From Dyadobacter sp. CY312 (GTDB lineage: Bacteria > Bacteroidota > Bacteroidia > Cytophagales > Spirosomataceae), in contig NZ_JAJUXG010000011.1 in NCBI RefSeq assembly GCF_021390535.1, forward strand, positions 310,001 to 374,000: a stretch of DNA of 64,000 nucleotides. Reading direction: 5' to 3'. Shown one piece after another: positions 1 through 8,981 of this stretch. The first letter of the stretch is position 1. The number at the start of each line of letters is the position of its first letter. The notes beneath the pieces were generated by a model. That model was not told the origin of the DNA. It was given only the letters and a program-made list of their open reading frames with translations, and made no database searches. A program made the translations under genes and the position numbers.

Positions 1-478
1 CCAGCACAATATCTTGCTGCTCGCTCACCCGCGAAGCCATTGCTGTGATCCAATGTACAGAAGCCGGGCGACAATCCGCATCTGTCATTAATGCTACCGG
101 GTAATTGGCCTGCTTCATACCAACAGTCAGCGCATATTTCTTGGGAGTGACATGATCAAACTGATCGTTGATACGGATGTAGCGGATTTTTTTCCATGAA
201 TTTATATTTTCACGGATAAACTCTTCACTACCGTCGTCGGAGCGATCATCCAGCAAAATCACTTCAAATTCAGGGTACTCCTGAGCGTCTAGCAAAGGAA
301 TAAGCTCTTCCAGATTTTCTCTCTCATTCCACGCGCACACCAGCACAGTAATTCCCGGAACAGCTCCTCCGTAGTTTGAATTTTTTCCGTAAAAAGCCAG
401 ACGTGTGAAAAAGTAGAAGTAATAAAACAACTGGATAAGCACAAATGCCCCTAACACATAGAGTAAATAATCCGTCAC
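1..478 (-). CDS. Family 2 glycosyltransferase, N-terminal part (runs off left edge)
   Basis: This partial gene reads leftward from a GTG codon at 478 and is open to the window edge, giving about 159 residues. The start reads VTDYLLYVLGAFVLIQ, a probable N-terminal membrane helix. A GT-A fold follows: VPGITVLVCAWNERENL, then the nucleotide-sugar region VILLDDRSDDGS, and the metal-binding DAD-type motif in ALMTDADCRPAS. These are the signatures of GT2 enzymes that transfer sugars at the cytoplasmic face of the membrane. The acceptor is unknown and the C-terminal part is outside the window. No ATG is available, so the GTG start is an inference; a TAnnTTTG-type element lies about 40 bases upstream. 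A 68-residue ORF at 324-530 on the same strand is a shadow in another frame. Confidence 0.85.
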   Translation of the reverse strand, partial: MTDYLLYVLGAFVLIQLFYYFYFFTRLAFYGKNSNYGGAVPGITVLVCAWNERENLEELIPLLDAQEYPEFEVILLDDRSDDGSEEFIRENINSWKKIRYIRINDQFDHVTPKKYALTVGMKQANYPVALMTDADCRPASVHWITAMASRVSEQQDIVL

Positions 479-515
479 AATAGAAGAGAGTTGTAAATTT
501 TTTCCATATTCTACA

Positions 516-523
516 CAAATATA
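516..523 (-). promoter_or_regulatory. Candidate -7 element for the leftward glycosyltransferase
   Basis: On the minus strand this reads TATATTTG, a full match to the Bacteroidota -7 consensus TAnnTTTG. It lies 37 bases before the GTG start at 478. The -33 TTTG is only matched as TTTC about 21 bases upstream, so the call is tentative. Confidence 0.4.
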
Positions 524-557
524 CAGTCATTGTCAGGAATGTTAGAAACCTTACTCC

Positions 558-565
558 TATTTTTG
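558..565 (+). promoter_or_regulatory. Candidate -7 element for tgt
   Basis: TATTTTTG matches the TAnnTTTG consensus exactly and lies 24 bases before the tgt start codon. No convincing -33 TTTG was found at the usual spacing. Confidence 0.4.
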
Positions 566-589
566 CGGTCCAACATTTTAAAACGCTGA

Positions 590-1723
590 ATGAAATTCAC
601 ACTTCAAGTTGAGGATCCGCAGTCGAAAGCAAGAGCTGGTGTTATTGAAACAGCCCACGGAACCATACAAACGCCAATTTTTATGCCGGTTGGAACGGCA
701 GGCACGGTTAAAGCAGTACATCAGCGCGAGCTTAAAGAAGACATCAAGGCACAGATTATCTTAGGAAATACCTACCATTTATATCTCCGTCCGGGGCTTG
801 ACCTGCTCAAAAAAACAGGAGGACTGCACGGTTTCAATGGCTGGGATAAACCTATACTGACAGACAGCGGCGGATATCAGGTATATTCACTTGCAGGAAC
901 TGGAAGGAAGATCAACGAAGAAGGTGTGGTATTTAAGTCACACATTGACGGAGGCATACACACATTCACGCCCGAAGGTGTGATGGATATTCAACGAATT
1001 ATCGGTGCGGATATCATCATGGCATTTGATGAGTGTACCCCATATCCCTGCGACTATGGATACGCCCGTAACTCCATGGAAATGACGCACAGATGGTTGG
1101 GCCGATGCTGCGCACGTTTTGACTCAACGGAGCCGCTGTATGGTTACGAGCAAACATTGTTTCCAATTGTACAGGGAAGCGTCTATAAGGATCTTCGGAA
1201 ACAGTCGGCTGAAAAAATCGCTTCCTATGAGCGCGAAGGAAACGCAATTGGCGGATTATCAGTGGGAGAGCCCGCCGAAATGATGTATGAACTGACTGAG
1301 GTTGTCTGCGATATTCTACCTAAGGACAAACCAAGATATTTGATGGGCGTGGGAACTCCTGCCAATATCCTTGAAGGAATTGCGTTAGGAGTTGATATGT
1401 TCGATTGTGTGATGCCCACCCGCAATGCACGTAATGGCATGATTTTTACAACAGAGGGCATTGTTAATATCAGGAATGAGAAATGGAAAGATGATTTGTC
1501 GCCCATTGATGCAAATCTTGGTGGCTACGTGAGCACTTTTTATACAAAAGCATATCTGAGACATCTGGTGAAGTCGTCGGAAATGCTTGGAGCGCAAATC
1601 GCAAGTGTCCATAACCTAACTTTTTACCTCTGGCTCGTGAATACGGCTAGAGAAAAAATTATAGCGGGGGAATTTGCATCCTGGAAAAGGGAAATGGAAA
1701 AAAAATTAATGCAACGGCTTTGA
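590..1723 (+). CDS. tgt: Queuine/preQ1 tRNA-ribosyltransferase
   Basis: Tgt exchanges the guanine at position 34 of GUN-anticodon tRNAs for the queuosine precursor preQ1. The 377-residue protein has the family length and its key motifs: ILTDSGGYQVYSL (general-base Asp, with Tyr where many enzymes have Phe), IIMAFDECTPYP, GGLSVGEP, and VDMFDCVMPTRNARNG with the catalytic Asp. One feature is odd. The region that normally carries the CxCxxC zinc ligands reads SPIDANLGGYVSTFYTKAYL and has no cysteine, although the downstream His of VHNLTFYLWL is kept. From memory, Bacteroidota Tgt proteins share this loss, so it is probably a lineage variant and not damage. The gene stands alone between a divergent glycosyltransferase and ompA. 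Confidence 0.97.
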   Translation: MKFTLQVEDPQSKARAGVIETAHGTIQTPIFMPVGTAGTVKAVHQRELKEDIKAQIILGNTYHLYLRPGLDLLKKTGGLHGFNGWDKPILTDSGGYQVYSLAGTGRKINEEGVVFKSHIDGGIHTFTPEGVMDIQRIIGADIIMAFDECTPYPCDYGYARNSMEMTHRWLGRCCARFDSTEPLYGYEQTLFPIVQGSVYKDLRKQSAEKIASYEREGNAIGGLSVGEPAEMMYELTEVVCDILPKDKPRYLMGVGTPANILEGIALGVDMFDCVMPTRNARNGMIFTTEGIVNIRNEKWKDDLSPIDANLGGYVSTFYTKAYLRHLVKSSEMLGAQIASVHNLTFYLWLVNTAREKIIAGEFASWKREMEKKLMQRL

Positions 1724-1801
1724 AAGTTCCAAAAAGGAGGTTTCTTTCGGGAAGTTTTTCAGAGAAATAGCAGGAAAGTTTTTCATTTAAGCAAATAGAG
1801 G

Positions 1802-1832
1802 TTGATTAAGTGATATTGTTAACCTAATTTTG
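1802..1832 (+). promoter_or_regulatory. Promoter of the OmpA-family gene
   Basis: A TTG at 1802-1804 is followed after 20 bases by TAATTTTG (1825-1832), a full match to the Bacteroidota -7 consensus TAnnTTTG at suitable spacing. Transcription from here would leave a leader of roughly 100 bases before the ATG at 1943. Confidence 0.6.
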
Positions 1833-1942
1833 TGCCCGCTAGGCATTATTGATAAGTATCGCCATGAATTAATTTATTCTTTTACTCATAATTGACTATT
1901 AGATCAATCCTAGTTAATCTTAATAACGCTAACTTGAATAGT

Positions 1943-3394
1943 ATGAAAAAAGTATCCCAGTTGATTTATTCGTTTGCCTTGGGCGCGTTAGTGGCTTTGC
2001 CTTCTATCGCTCAGCCATTGGAGCAGCCGAATTCTCCGGATTACAATCCTAAAGCTACCTATGACGGCCCTTACAAAATGAATACGTGGTCTATATCTGC
2101 TCATTTCGGCCCGTCAATGTTCTTTGGAGACCTTCGTGAGTATGACTTTTGGCCTGTAACAAAGACTTCTTTGGACAGACATAAAGAATCCGGTACTATT
2201 CAGGGAGGAATAAGCATCAATAAACAACTATCGTATCTTTTTGGTGCTCGTCTTGACGGATCTCTTGGAAATCTGAGAGGTATGAAAAACCGTAATTACG
2301 CACGCTATTTCGAAGGAAACTATGCTGACGTATCTCTTTCAGGAACTGTTAACTTGAAAGGCCTTTTAATGGGTCCTAACAAGATGAAGAGATGGAAAGT
2401 GGATGTATACGCCGGTATTGGTCGCGTATTCTACGATGCAACAGCATACAGCCTTACAGGTGGTGTGCCTCTTCGCGAAACAGGTAAGAAAAATGACTGG
2501 GTTATTCCAACAGGTCTTAACGTAAGTTATGAACTGACTCCACGTCTTGATCTTGGTCTTGACTTCCGTCTGAACCACACAAATTCTGATTACATCGATG
2601 CTACGTACGGCGGAGACTACGATCTTACTCCGAATCTGAATGCAATCAAGGATGCGAAAACTTCCCGCAAAGGAAATTCTGAGCTTGACAAATACGGTTC
2701 TGGTTCAATCCAGCTTACTTACAAACTAGGTAAGAAACCACTTAAAGTTAAGAAAGTGGATGGCAAATGGGATTACAAACCAGAAGACGGTTACTACAAC
2801 CTGCGCTACACAGATCCTAAGGTATTGCTGAAAGCACCTAAGATTCTTACGCTTGAAGAAATGGATTCAGTTGCAAAAGCAAACCGTCCAAAAGATATCG
2901 ACCCACGTTTGTTACTTGATACAGATGGTGACGGTGTTTCTGACTTCTTCGATAAAGAGCCAAATTCACCAGCAGGTTCTATCGTAGATGGTAGCGGTCG
3001 CGTTCTTGACTTCGACACTTATGTGAAAAACGCATTGGCAACTGGCGCAGCATGCAGCGAAATATTTGCAAACGTTCAGTTTGAAACTGATAAAAACGTG
3101 ATCAAACCTGAATTCCAGGAAATGTTGAAAAATGTTGCTCAACTGATGAACAAAAACGGATGCCGTCTGCAACTTGCAGGTCACGCTGACCGTCGTGCAA
3201 CAGATCGTTACAACATGGCTCTGTCTCGCCGTCGTGTGGATGCAGTTAAAAACTTCCTGATCAACGAAGCAGGTCTTACAGATCCTAGCAAAGTAATCGT
3301 TGACTACTTCGGAGCATTCAAACCGATAGCTGATAGCGCTACCCGCGATGGTCTACAGAAAAACCGTCGTGTTGAATTGAAACTTCTTCCATAG
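1943..3394 (+). CDS. OmpA-family outer-membrane protein
   Basis: This is a 483-residue porin-like protein that should anchor the outer membrane to peptidoglycan. The ATG at 1943 is chosen over an upstream in-frame TTG at 1892 because it opens directly into a signal peptide, MKKVSQLIYSFALGALVALP, cleaved near SIAQ. An outer-membrane beta-barrel of about 270 residues follows (alternating aromatic strands such as WSISAHFGPSMFFGDL). Next comes a thrombospondin-3-like calcium-binding linker, DTDGDGVSDFFDKEP. The OmpA C-terminal domain starts near NVQFETDKNVIKPEF and contains LAGHADRRATDRYNMALSRR, with the Asp and Arg that bind diaminopimelate. A good promoter precedes the gene and a very long hairpin follows it, so it is probably highly expressed and monocistronic. 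Confidence 0.93.
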   Translation: MKKVSQLIYSFALGALVALPSIAQPLEQPNSPDYNPKATYDGPYKMNTWSISAHFGPSMFFGDLREYDFWPVTKTSLDRHKESGTIQGGISINKQLSYLFGARLDGSLGNLRGMKNRNYARYFEGNYADVSLSGTVNLKGLLMGPNKMKRWKVDVYAGIGRVFYDATAYSLTGGVPLRETGKKNDWVIPTGLNVSYELTPRLDLGLDFRLNHTNSDYIDATYGGDYDLTPNLNAIKDAKTSRKGNSELDKYGSGSIQLTYKLGKKPLKVKKVDGKWDYKPEDGYYNLRYTDPKVLLKAPKILTLEEMDSVAKANRPKDIDPRLLLDTDGDGVSDFFDKEPNSPAGSIVDGSGRVLDFDTYVKNALATGAACSEIFANVQFETDKNVIKPEFQEMLKNVAQLMNKNGCRLQLAGHADRRATDRYNMALSRRRVDAVKNFLINEAGLTDPSKVIVDYFGAFKPIADSATRDGLQKNRRVELKLLP

Positions 3395-3406
3395 TAGTTA
3401 CAGACA

Positions 3407-3459
3407 CTAAGTTGAAATGAGAAAGGCTCCTGATAGGAGCCTTTCTCATTTCAACTTAG
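3407..3459 (+). terminator. Long perfect hairpin after the OmpA gene
   Basis: Two 25-base arms (3407-3431 and 3435-3459) are perfectly complementary and separated by the three-base loop GAT. The hairpin starts 13 bases after the stop codon. It lacks a clean U-tract, so it may act as an mRNA-stabilising 3' end as well as a terminator. Confidence 0.75.
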
Positions 3460-3526
3460 CAAAATCAGAATTTCTGCTTTCCCAATAACACACAATCTAC
3501 TACACTAATAAACCAGCAACTGATTA

Positions 3527-4630
3527 ATGAAACAATACGATTATCTGATTGTCGGAGCCGGATTATGGGGTTCCGTATTTGCTCATGAAGCTAATAAGAG
3601 AGGTAAAAAATGTCTCGTAATAGATCGCAGGTCTCACACTGGGGGCAACACTTTTTGCGAAAATGTTGAGGGTATAAACGTACACAAATACGGTGCTCAT
3701 ATTTTCCATACGAACGATAAGGAGATTTGGGATTACGTCAATTCCTTCGTGGAGTTTAACCGATACACCAACTCACCCGTGGCTAACTACTATGGTGAGC
3801 TGTACAACTTGCCGTTTAACATGAACACATTTTACCAGCTTTGGAAGGTTAAAACACCGGCCGAAGCTCAGGCAAAAATACAGGAACAGGTAAAAGCGGC
3901 AGGAATCACAGATCCCAAAAATCTGGAAGAACAGGCTATTTCCCTTGTAGGCACCGATATATACGAAAAACTTATAAAGGCATATACTGAGAAGCAATGG
4001 GGCCGAAAAGCAACTGAGCTTCCGGCATTTATCATTAAGCGGCTTCCCGTACGCTTTACCTTTGATAATAACTATTTTAATGATAAGTACCAGGGAATTC
4101 CAATCGGTGGATATAATAAGCTGACAGAAGGATTACTGGAAGGAGTTGAGGTAAGGCTTGGTGTCGATTTTTTCCAGGATCGTGAAGCATTAAGTGAGCT
4201 TGCCGAGACAATTGTATACACAGGCCAAATCGATGAATATTTCGGCTTCCAGCACGGGCAGCTTGAATACCGCAGCCTTCGTTTTGACAATCAGATTCTC
4301 GATACAGAAAATTATCAGGGAAATGCGGTCGTCAATTATACAGATGGCGAAACGGAATATACGAGGATCATTGAGCACAAACATTTTGAATTTGGGACGC
4401 AGCCCAAAACGGTAATCACGCACGAATATCCACAGGAGTGGGCTAAGGGAGCGGAGCCTTATTACCCTGTAAATGATGACAAGAATTCCGAAATATTCAA
4501 TAAATATAAGTCGTTAGCCTCATCAGAAGAAAAAGTTATCTTCGGAGGACGTCTCGCAGAGTACCGTTATTACGATATGCATCAGGTAATTGGATCAGCT
4601 TTGAAAAAAGTAAAGACCCATTTTGCCTGA
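3527..4630 (+). CDS. glf: UDP-galactopyranose mutase
   Basis: Glf interconverts UDP-galactopyranose and UDP-galactofuranose, supplying galactofuranose for surface glycans. The 367 residues match the family length. The FAD-binding Rossmann motif is at the N-terminus (DYLIVGAGLWGSVFAHEA, then VIDRRSHTGGN). KYGAHIFHTNDKEIWDYV, RFTFDNNYFNDKYQGIP, GYNKLTEGLL and the C-terminal FGGRLAEYRYYDMHQVIGSAL are all typical of the family. The enzyme is cytoplasmic. The gene has its own strong terminator and lies just upstream of the polysaccharide operon, so its product may feed that pathway, although no galactofuranosyltransferase was identified. Confidence 0.96.
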   Translation: MKQYDYLIVGAGLWGSVFAHEANKRGKKCLVIDRRSHTGGNTFCENVEGINVHKYGAHIFHTNDKEIWDYVNSFVEFNRYTNSPVANYYGELYNLPFNMNTFYQLWKVKTPAEAQAKIQEQVKAAGITDPKNLEEQAISLVGTDIYEKLIKAYTEKQWGRKATELPAFIIKRLPVRFTFDNNYFNDKYQGIPIGGYNKLTEGLLEGVEVRLGVDFFQDREALSELAETIVYTGQIDEYFGFQHGQLEYRSLRFDNQILDTENYQGNAVVNYTDGETEYTRIIEHKHFEFGTQPKTVITHEYPQEWAKGAEPYYPVNDDKNSEIFNKYKSLASSEEKVIFGGRLAEYRYYDMHQVIGSALKKVKTHFA

Positions 4631-4642
4631 TTGAAAATTATG

Positions 4643-4693
4643 TAAAAGAGGCTCATTTGTGCATTGCTGTACAAATGAGCCTCTTTTATTTTA
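4643..4693 (+). terminator. Rho-independent terminator of glf
   Basis: An 18-base perfect stem (4643-4660 with 4671-4688) and a 10-base loop are followed by a T-rich run. It separates glf from the polysaccharide operon starting at 4830. Confidence 0.88.
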
Positions 4694-4829
4694 GAACGAA
4701 GAGCGCAAGGTTATGCTTCAAATCATGTTTTTCGAATTCCGCCTGATACTTCTGCCCTCGCCTTGCGTCACATAGCCATTACGTTATGTAGAAACTCCGA
4801 CATACCCTTCACGCTTCAACACGCTTAAG

Positions 4830-5621
4830 ATGTATACGGATATTACTGCTAACAAATCGCTTAAACTGAGATTGTGGTCAGTTCTATGGCTCTATTTACT
4901 TCTATTTGCCACTTTCTCCTGTAAAACAACCAACAGGATCGCATACTTTCAGGATCTGCCTGATACGCTTTTCTCGAAAGCGATGATTATCCCAACGGCG
5001 ACTTTTCAGTATCCCATTATTGCACCCGGAGACATTCTGGAAATCACAATTCTTACCAGTGATACCCCTCTCATTTCCAATAGTAACTTACCTGCAACGC
5101 CAGGCCTGTTGCTTACGGTTGATGCTAATGGCAATATTCAAATGCCGGTTTTGGGTAGCGTTCATGTAAATGGTTATCAGATTAGCCAGATACGAGACTC
5201 ACTTACCATCCTGGCTGGCAAGTTTTACAAGGACCCGGTGGTTACACTTCGTCTAGCCAATTTCACGATAACGGTACTTGGCGAAGTACCAAAGCCAGGA
5301 ATTTTTGTTTCTGATCGTGAGAAATTATCAGTTCTAGATGCGCTGGCACTTGCAGGTGACATCAGTATTTATGGCAAGAAAGAAAATGTGCTTGTAATTC
5401 GAAATCGCGATAGCCAAAGAGAAGCCATTCGCTTAAGCCTTAACTCACTGGCAGCTTTACAGTCGTCTCATTTTTATCTAAAACAGGGAGATGTCGTGAT
5501 TGTGGAACCTAATAAAAACAAAATAGCCGCAGCACGAGACGCCGGAAAAACACGAAACTATGCCTTAATCGCTTCCGGATTGTCAGTGCTGATCATCTTC
5601 ATTTCCAGATTAACGTTCTGA
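4830..5621 (+). CDS. Wza-like polysaccharide export lipoprotein
   Basis: This 263-residue protein belongs to the polysaccharide export (Poly_export/SLBB) family, which forms the outer-membrane channel for capsule or exopolysaccharide. The N-terminus has a hydrophobic stretch ending in LLFATFSC, a lipoprotein signal with Cys31 as the acylated residue. The export domain starts near YPIIAPGDILEITI; an SLBB-like segment follows at FTITVLGEVPKPGIF and SVLDALALAGDISIYGKKENV. A hydrophobic helix ends the protein (YALIASGLSVLIIFISRL). It is the first gene of the operon and is separated from the Wzc-like gene by only three bases, the usual pairing for a Wzx/Wzy secretion system. An IR around AGCGCAAGG/CCTTGCGTC lies in the 140-base leader, with no clear promoter. 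Confidence 0.92.
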   Translation: MYTDITANKSLKLRLWSVLWLYLLLFATFSCKTTNRIAYFQDLPDTLFSKAMIIPTATFQYPIIAPGDILEITILTSDTPLISNSNLPATPGLLLTVDANGNIQMPVLGSVHVNGYQISQIRDSLTILAGKFYKDPVVTLRLANFTITVLGEVPKPGIFVSDREKLSVLDALALAGDISIYGKKENVLVIRNRDSQREAIRLSLNSLAALQSSHFYLKQGDVVIVEPNKNKIAAARDAGKTRNYALIASGLSVLIIFISRLTF

Positions 5622-5624
5622 TTT

Positions 5625-7919
5625 ATGCAACAGTCTCTGGAAGAAATCACGAGAATTCCATCTGGCTTTCCACATGAAAATCAGTTGGTTAGACGGATTG
5701 TTCAATTGATCCAGAACTGGCCATGGATCTTGTTGTCAATAGCAATATGTCTTACAGGTGGTTTGCTTTACCTGCGTTATGCAACACCCAGGTTTGAGAT
5801 TACGGCCTCCATATTGGTAAAGGACGATACCAAAGGAACAGATTTGGGAGAGGCTGCAATCCTTGAAAATCTGGGTTTATCGGCCGGTAAAAGCAATGTA
5901 GATAACGAAGTAGAAATTTTGAAAAGCCGAACCTTAATGGAAAAGGTAGTGGCTGATCTTCAATTGAATGTATCTTATTTCGCCAAAGGGAAAATTAAAA
6001 CCACAGAACTGTTTGAAACCTCCCCCGTAAAACTACGCTTCCTCACCCCTCCCCTTTTAAAACACAAAACAAATCTGGTTAACTATATCCTCGATATATC
6101 AAAAAGCAAAAAATTCACGCTCACCAATGACGACAAGACCTGGCAACTGAAATTTGGAGATACTCTTATATTGCCTGAGGGAAAAGCAATTCTAACTAAA
6201 ACCACCAATCCAAAACCCTTAAACGGCGATTCTTATATAATTTCAATTTCGCAGGCCGATGAGGCCGCGAAAAAATATAGTCAGGCACTTCATGTAGCGG
6301 CGACCAACAAACAGGTCAGTGTTATAACTCTAAAATTGACAGATATTCTGCCATTAAAAGGAGAAGTAATTTTAAGTAAACTGATAGACAACTATCTGAA
6401 AGCAAGCATCACTGACAAAAATCGGATTGCGGATAGCACCATTACTTTCATAGATGAAAATTTGGCGCTGGTTACACAGGAACTTACGGGAATTGAAAAA
6501 CAAATAGAAAATTACAGGATTACCAATCAAATCACCGACCTTCCCGAACAGTCGCGGCTTTTGCTAACCAATAAAAGTTTAGATGAAAAGGAACGGACTG
6601 ACCTTGAAGTTCAGCTAAGCATTATTGAATCGCTGTTAACTTTTGTGAAAGAAAATCCTTCCAACGTTGTGCCTGCTTATGTAGCTATGCAAAATTCAGG
6701 GTTTATTTCAGCAATAAACAAATACAATGAAATTCAGCTGTTAAGAGATCGCACGCTGCATACCAGTACCAGCGAGCATCCGGCGGTACAGAATTTGGAC
6801 TTTCAGTTAAAAAACATCAGAGATGAATTAATAAGCCACATAGAATCACGTCAAAATGAATTGCGGTTGAGGAAGCAATCATTATCAAGAAGTATTGTTG
6901 GAACAAAAAGACAGATCAATACAATTCCTGCCAATGAAAGAACATACCAGGACCATGCCCGTCAACAGCAGATCAAACAAGAACTGTATGTCTTTTTGCT
7001 AAAAAAACGGATTGAAACGTCGGTCTCAAAATCATCGACGCTTGCGAACGGACGCATCATCGACAACCCAAAGGCAGACGATCTTCCTGTATCTCCCAAT
7101 CGCCAGCTAACCATCCTCGTATCGGTATTGATTGGTCTTTTCCTGCCAATCGCTTTTTTCAATATCAGGGAAATTTTCAACACCCGGATTACAAGCAAAA
7201 AGGAATTAACTGATCTGATTAAAGTCCCTGTAATCGGTGAAATAGGATCCGGCAAAGACGCACGGGACAATTTGTTTGATACCGGTAAAAACGGATTTGT
7301 GGGTGAACAATTCCGAACACTTCGTACCAACTTGTCCTTCGTTCCTGATGCAGAAAAGAACAAGGTCATACTCGTCACGTCAAGTATGGCTGGTGAAGGA
7401 AAAACGTTTATCGCCATAAACCTGTGCCGTTCGCTACAATTATCCGGGAAACGTGTGATGTTGCTGGAATGCGATCTTAGAAAACCTACTATTGGTGTAA
7501 ATCTGGGCATTAGCGGCAAAGGGCTTTCTGAATATATTATCACCCCGATTGCTGCGGAAGATATCGTAAAACCATCCGGAAAGGATAATTCTTTTGATGT
7601 AATTATTGCAGGAATTATTCCACCCAATCCCGCCGAATTATTACAGTCAGTTCGTGTAAAAGAACTATTAAACTACCTCAGAGAACATTATGATTACGTT
7701 GTGATAGATTCGGCTCCATTTAATTTAGTGACCGATGCCAGTATTTTGAGTCATCATGCCGATTTAAGCCTCTTCGTTGTACGTCAAAACTTCACTTTCA
7801 GACATCAGATCGAAATCATTCAAGAGATTTCAAAATCCAACGCACTGCCAAAACTTCAACTGATTCTCAACGACGTGAAAGCCATACCCGGATATGCCTA
7901 CGGCTACGGGAGCAAGTAG
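5625..7919 (+). CDS. Wzc-like chain-length regulator and tyrosine autokinase
   Basis: This 764-residue inner-membrane protein controls polysaccharide chain length and couples polymerisation to export. The first membrane helix lies at about residues 35-52 (WILLSIAICLTGGLLYLRY), after which a Wzz domain and a long periplasmic coiled coil follow. The second helix is at about 491-512 (LTILVSVLIGLFLPIAFF). The cytoplasmic kinase domain has a Walker A motif SSMAGEGKTFIAINL near residue 586, Walker A' VMLLECDLRKP and Walker B DYVVIDSAPFN near 689. The C-terminus ends in a tyrosine cluster (YAYGYG), the usual autophosphorylation site, but with only three tyrosines. The domain order is that of one-piece proteobacterial-type BY-kinases. 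Confidence 0.94.
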   Translation: MQQSLEEITRIPSGFPHENQLVRRIVQLIQNWPWILLSIAICLTGGLLYLRYATPRFEITASILVKDDTKGTDLGEAAILENLGLSAGKSNVDNEVEILKSRTLMEKVVADLQLNVSYFAKGKIKTTELFETSPVKLRFLTPPLLKHKTNLVNYILDISKSKKFTLTNDDKTWQLKFGDTLILPEGKAILTKTTNPKPLNGDSYIISISQADEAAKKYSQALHVAATNKQVSVITLKLTDILPLKGEVILSKLIDNYLKASITDKNRIADSTITFIDENLALVTQELTGIEKQIENYRITNQITDLPEQSRLLLTNKSLDEKERTDLEVQLSIIESLLTFVKENPSNVVPAYVAMQNSGFISAINKYNEIQLLRDRTLHTSTSEHPAVQNLDFQLKNIRDELISHIESRQNELRLRKQSLSRSIVGTKRQINTIPANERTYQDHARQQQIKQELYVFLLKKRIETSVSKSSTLANGRIIDNPKADDLPVSPNRQLTILVSVLIGLFLPIAFFNIREIFNTRITSKKELTDLIKVPVIGEIGSGKDARDNLFDTGKNGFVGEQFRTLRTNLSFVPDAEKNKVILVTSSMAGEGKTFIAINLCRSLQLSGKRVMLLECDLRKPTIGVNLGISGKGLSEYIITPIAAEDIVKPSGKDNSFDVIIAGIIPPNPAELLQSVRVKELLNYLREHYDYVVIDSAPFNLVTDASILSHHADLSLFVVRQNFTFRHQIEIIQEISKSNALPKLQLILNDVKAIPGYAYGYGSK

Positions 7920-7973
7920 ATAAAACTGAAACTCAACGTCCCCTGTTATTTTTTACCATAACATCTAACAGAG

Positions 7974-8981
7974 ATGAATTCAGCTATTTACATGATTGGA
8001 GAAATCGGGCAGGCGCACGAAGGTAGCTTTGGAGTGGCTCACTCATACATAGATGTGCTTGCAGAAAGCGGAGTTGATGCCGTCAAATTTCAGACTCACA
8101 TTTCAGAAGCCGAAAGTAGCGAACATGAGACATTTCGTATCCCGTTCCCCTATTCTACTGAAACGAGGATGGAGTACTGGGAACGTATGGAATTTACACC
8201 TGAACAATGGAGCAGTCTGAAAAACCATTGCGAAGACCACGATATGGATTTCCTGGCAACTCCTTCCTGCATTCAGGCTGTGGAGCTTTTGGAAAAAATT
8301 GGTGTTTCCAGATACAAAGTTGGCTCCGGTGATACCTACAACCTGTTGCTTCTGGAACGAATAGCGAAAACAGGGAAAGAGATGATCATATCAACAGGTA
8401 TGAGTTCGCAAGACGAATTAGACCTTACATGTCAATTTTTAAAACAACGAAATACCATGTTCTCGCTATTGCAATGTACTTCTGCCTATCCTACCCGTGA
8501 AAGTCAATGGGGATTGAATCAGATAGCTGAGTTAAGGAGCCAATACAATGTCCCCACTGGATTTTCAGATCATTCAGGAGATATTTATGCCTGCCTTGCA
8601 GCAACAGCTTTGGGCGCTGAAATACTTGAATTCCATGTCACTTTCGACAAGCGCAGCTATGGTCCGGATTCGGCCTCATCTCTGACCATTGACCAGGTTA
8701 AAATGCTTACAACAGGCGTCAGGCAGATTTCAACAGCAAACACAAACCCGGTGAATAAAGCAGACATTTCAGGTTTTCAGGATGTTAAAAACATCTTCGA
8801 AAAGTCTCTTGCGGTAAATAAGGATTTACCCGCAGGTCATGTAATTACCCTGCACGATCTTGAATCCAAAAAACCGAAAGGGATGGGTATACCGGTTCAC
8901 CTGTATGAGCAAGTCCTTGGCAAACGGTTAAGTCGTGATATGAAAAAATGGATGTTTTTAAACGAAACCGATATTTTATGA
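7974..8981 (+). CDS. neuB: N-acetylneuraminate synthase family enzyme
   Basis: NeuB-family enzymes condense N-acetylmannosamine (or a related hexosamine) with phosphoenolpyruvate to give a nonulosonic acid. The 335-residue protein starts with IGEIGQAHEGSFGVA and has the TIM-barrel motifs VDAVKFQTH, YKVGSGDTYN, ISTGMSSQDELD, PTGFSDHSGD and GAEILEFHVT. An antifreeze-like SAF domain closes it (SLAVNKDLPAGHVITLHDLESKKPKGMGIP, quoted in part: LPAGHVITLHDLESKKPKG). Because the next genes are neuC and neuA and no Leg or Pse dehydratase or aminotransferase is present here, N-acetylneuraminic acid is the most likely product. Sequence alone cannot exclude a legionaminate-type substrate. The stop codon overlaps the neuC ATG as ATGA, which suggests coupled translation. 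Confidence 0.92.
   Translation: MNSAIYMIGEIGQAHEGSFGVAHSYIDVLAESGVDAVKFQTHISEAESSEHETFRIPFPYSTETRMEYWERMEFTPEQWSSLKNHCEDHDMDFLATPSCIQAVELLEKIGVSRYKVGSGDTYNLLLLERIAKTGKEMIISTGMSSQDELDLTCQFLKQRNTMFSLLQCTSAYPTRESQWGLNQIAELRSQYNVPTGFSDHSGDIYACLAATALGAEILEFHVTFDKRSYGPDSASSLTIDQVKMLTTGVRQISTANTNPVNKADISGFQDVKNIFEKSLAVNKDLPAGHVITLHDLESKKPKGMGIPVHLYEQVLGKRLSRDMKKWMFLNETDIL

Noticed and set aside
324..530. 68-residue minus-strand ORF near the left end
   Set aside because: Another frame on the same strand reads a clear family-2 glycosyltransferase with a GTG start and DDRSDDGS and DADC motifs.
6962..7627. 221-residue ORF on the minus strand
   Set aside because: It is fully antisense to the Wzc-like kinase domain, whose motifs prove the plus strand; no domain is recognisable in it.
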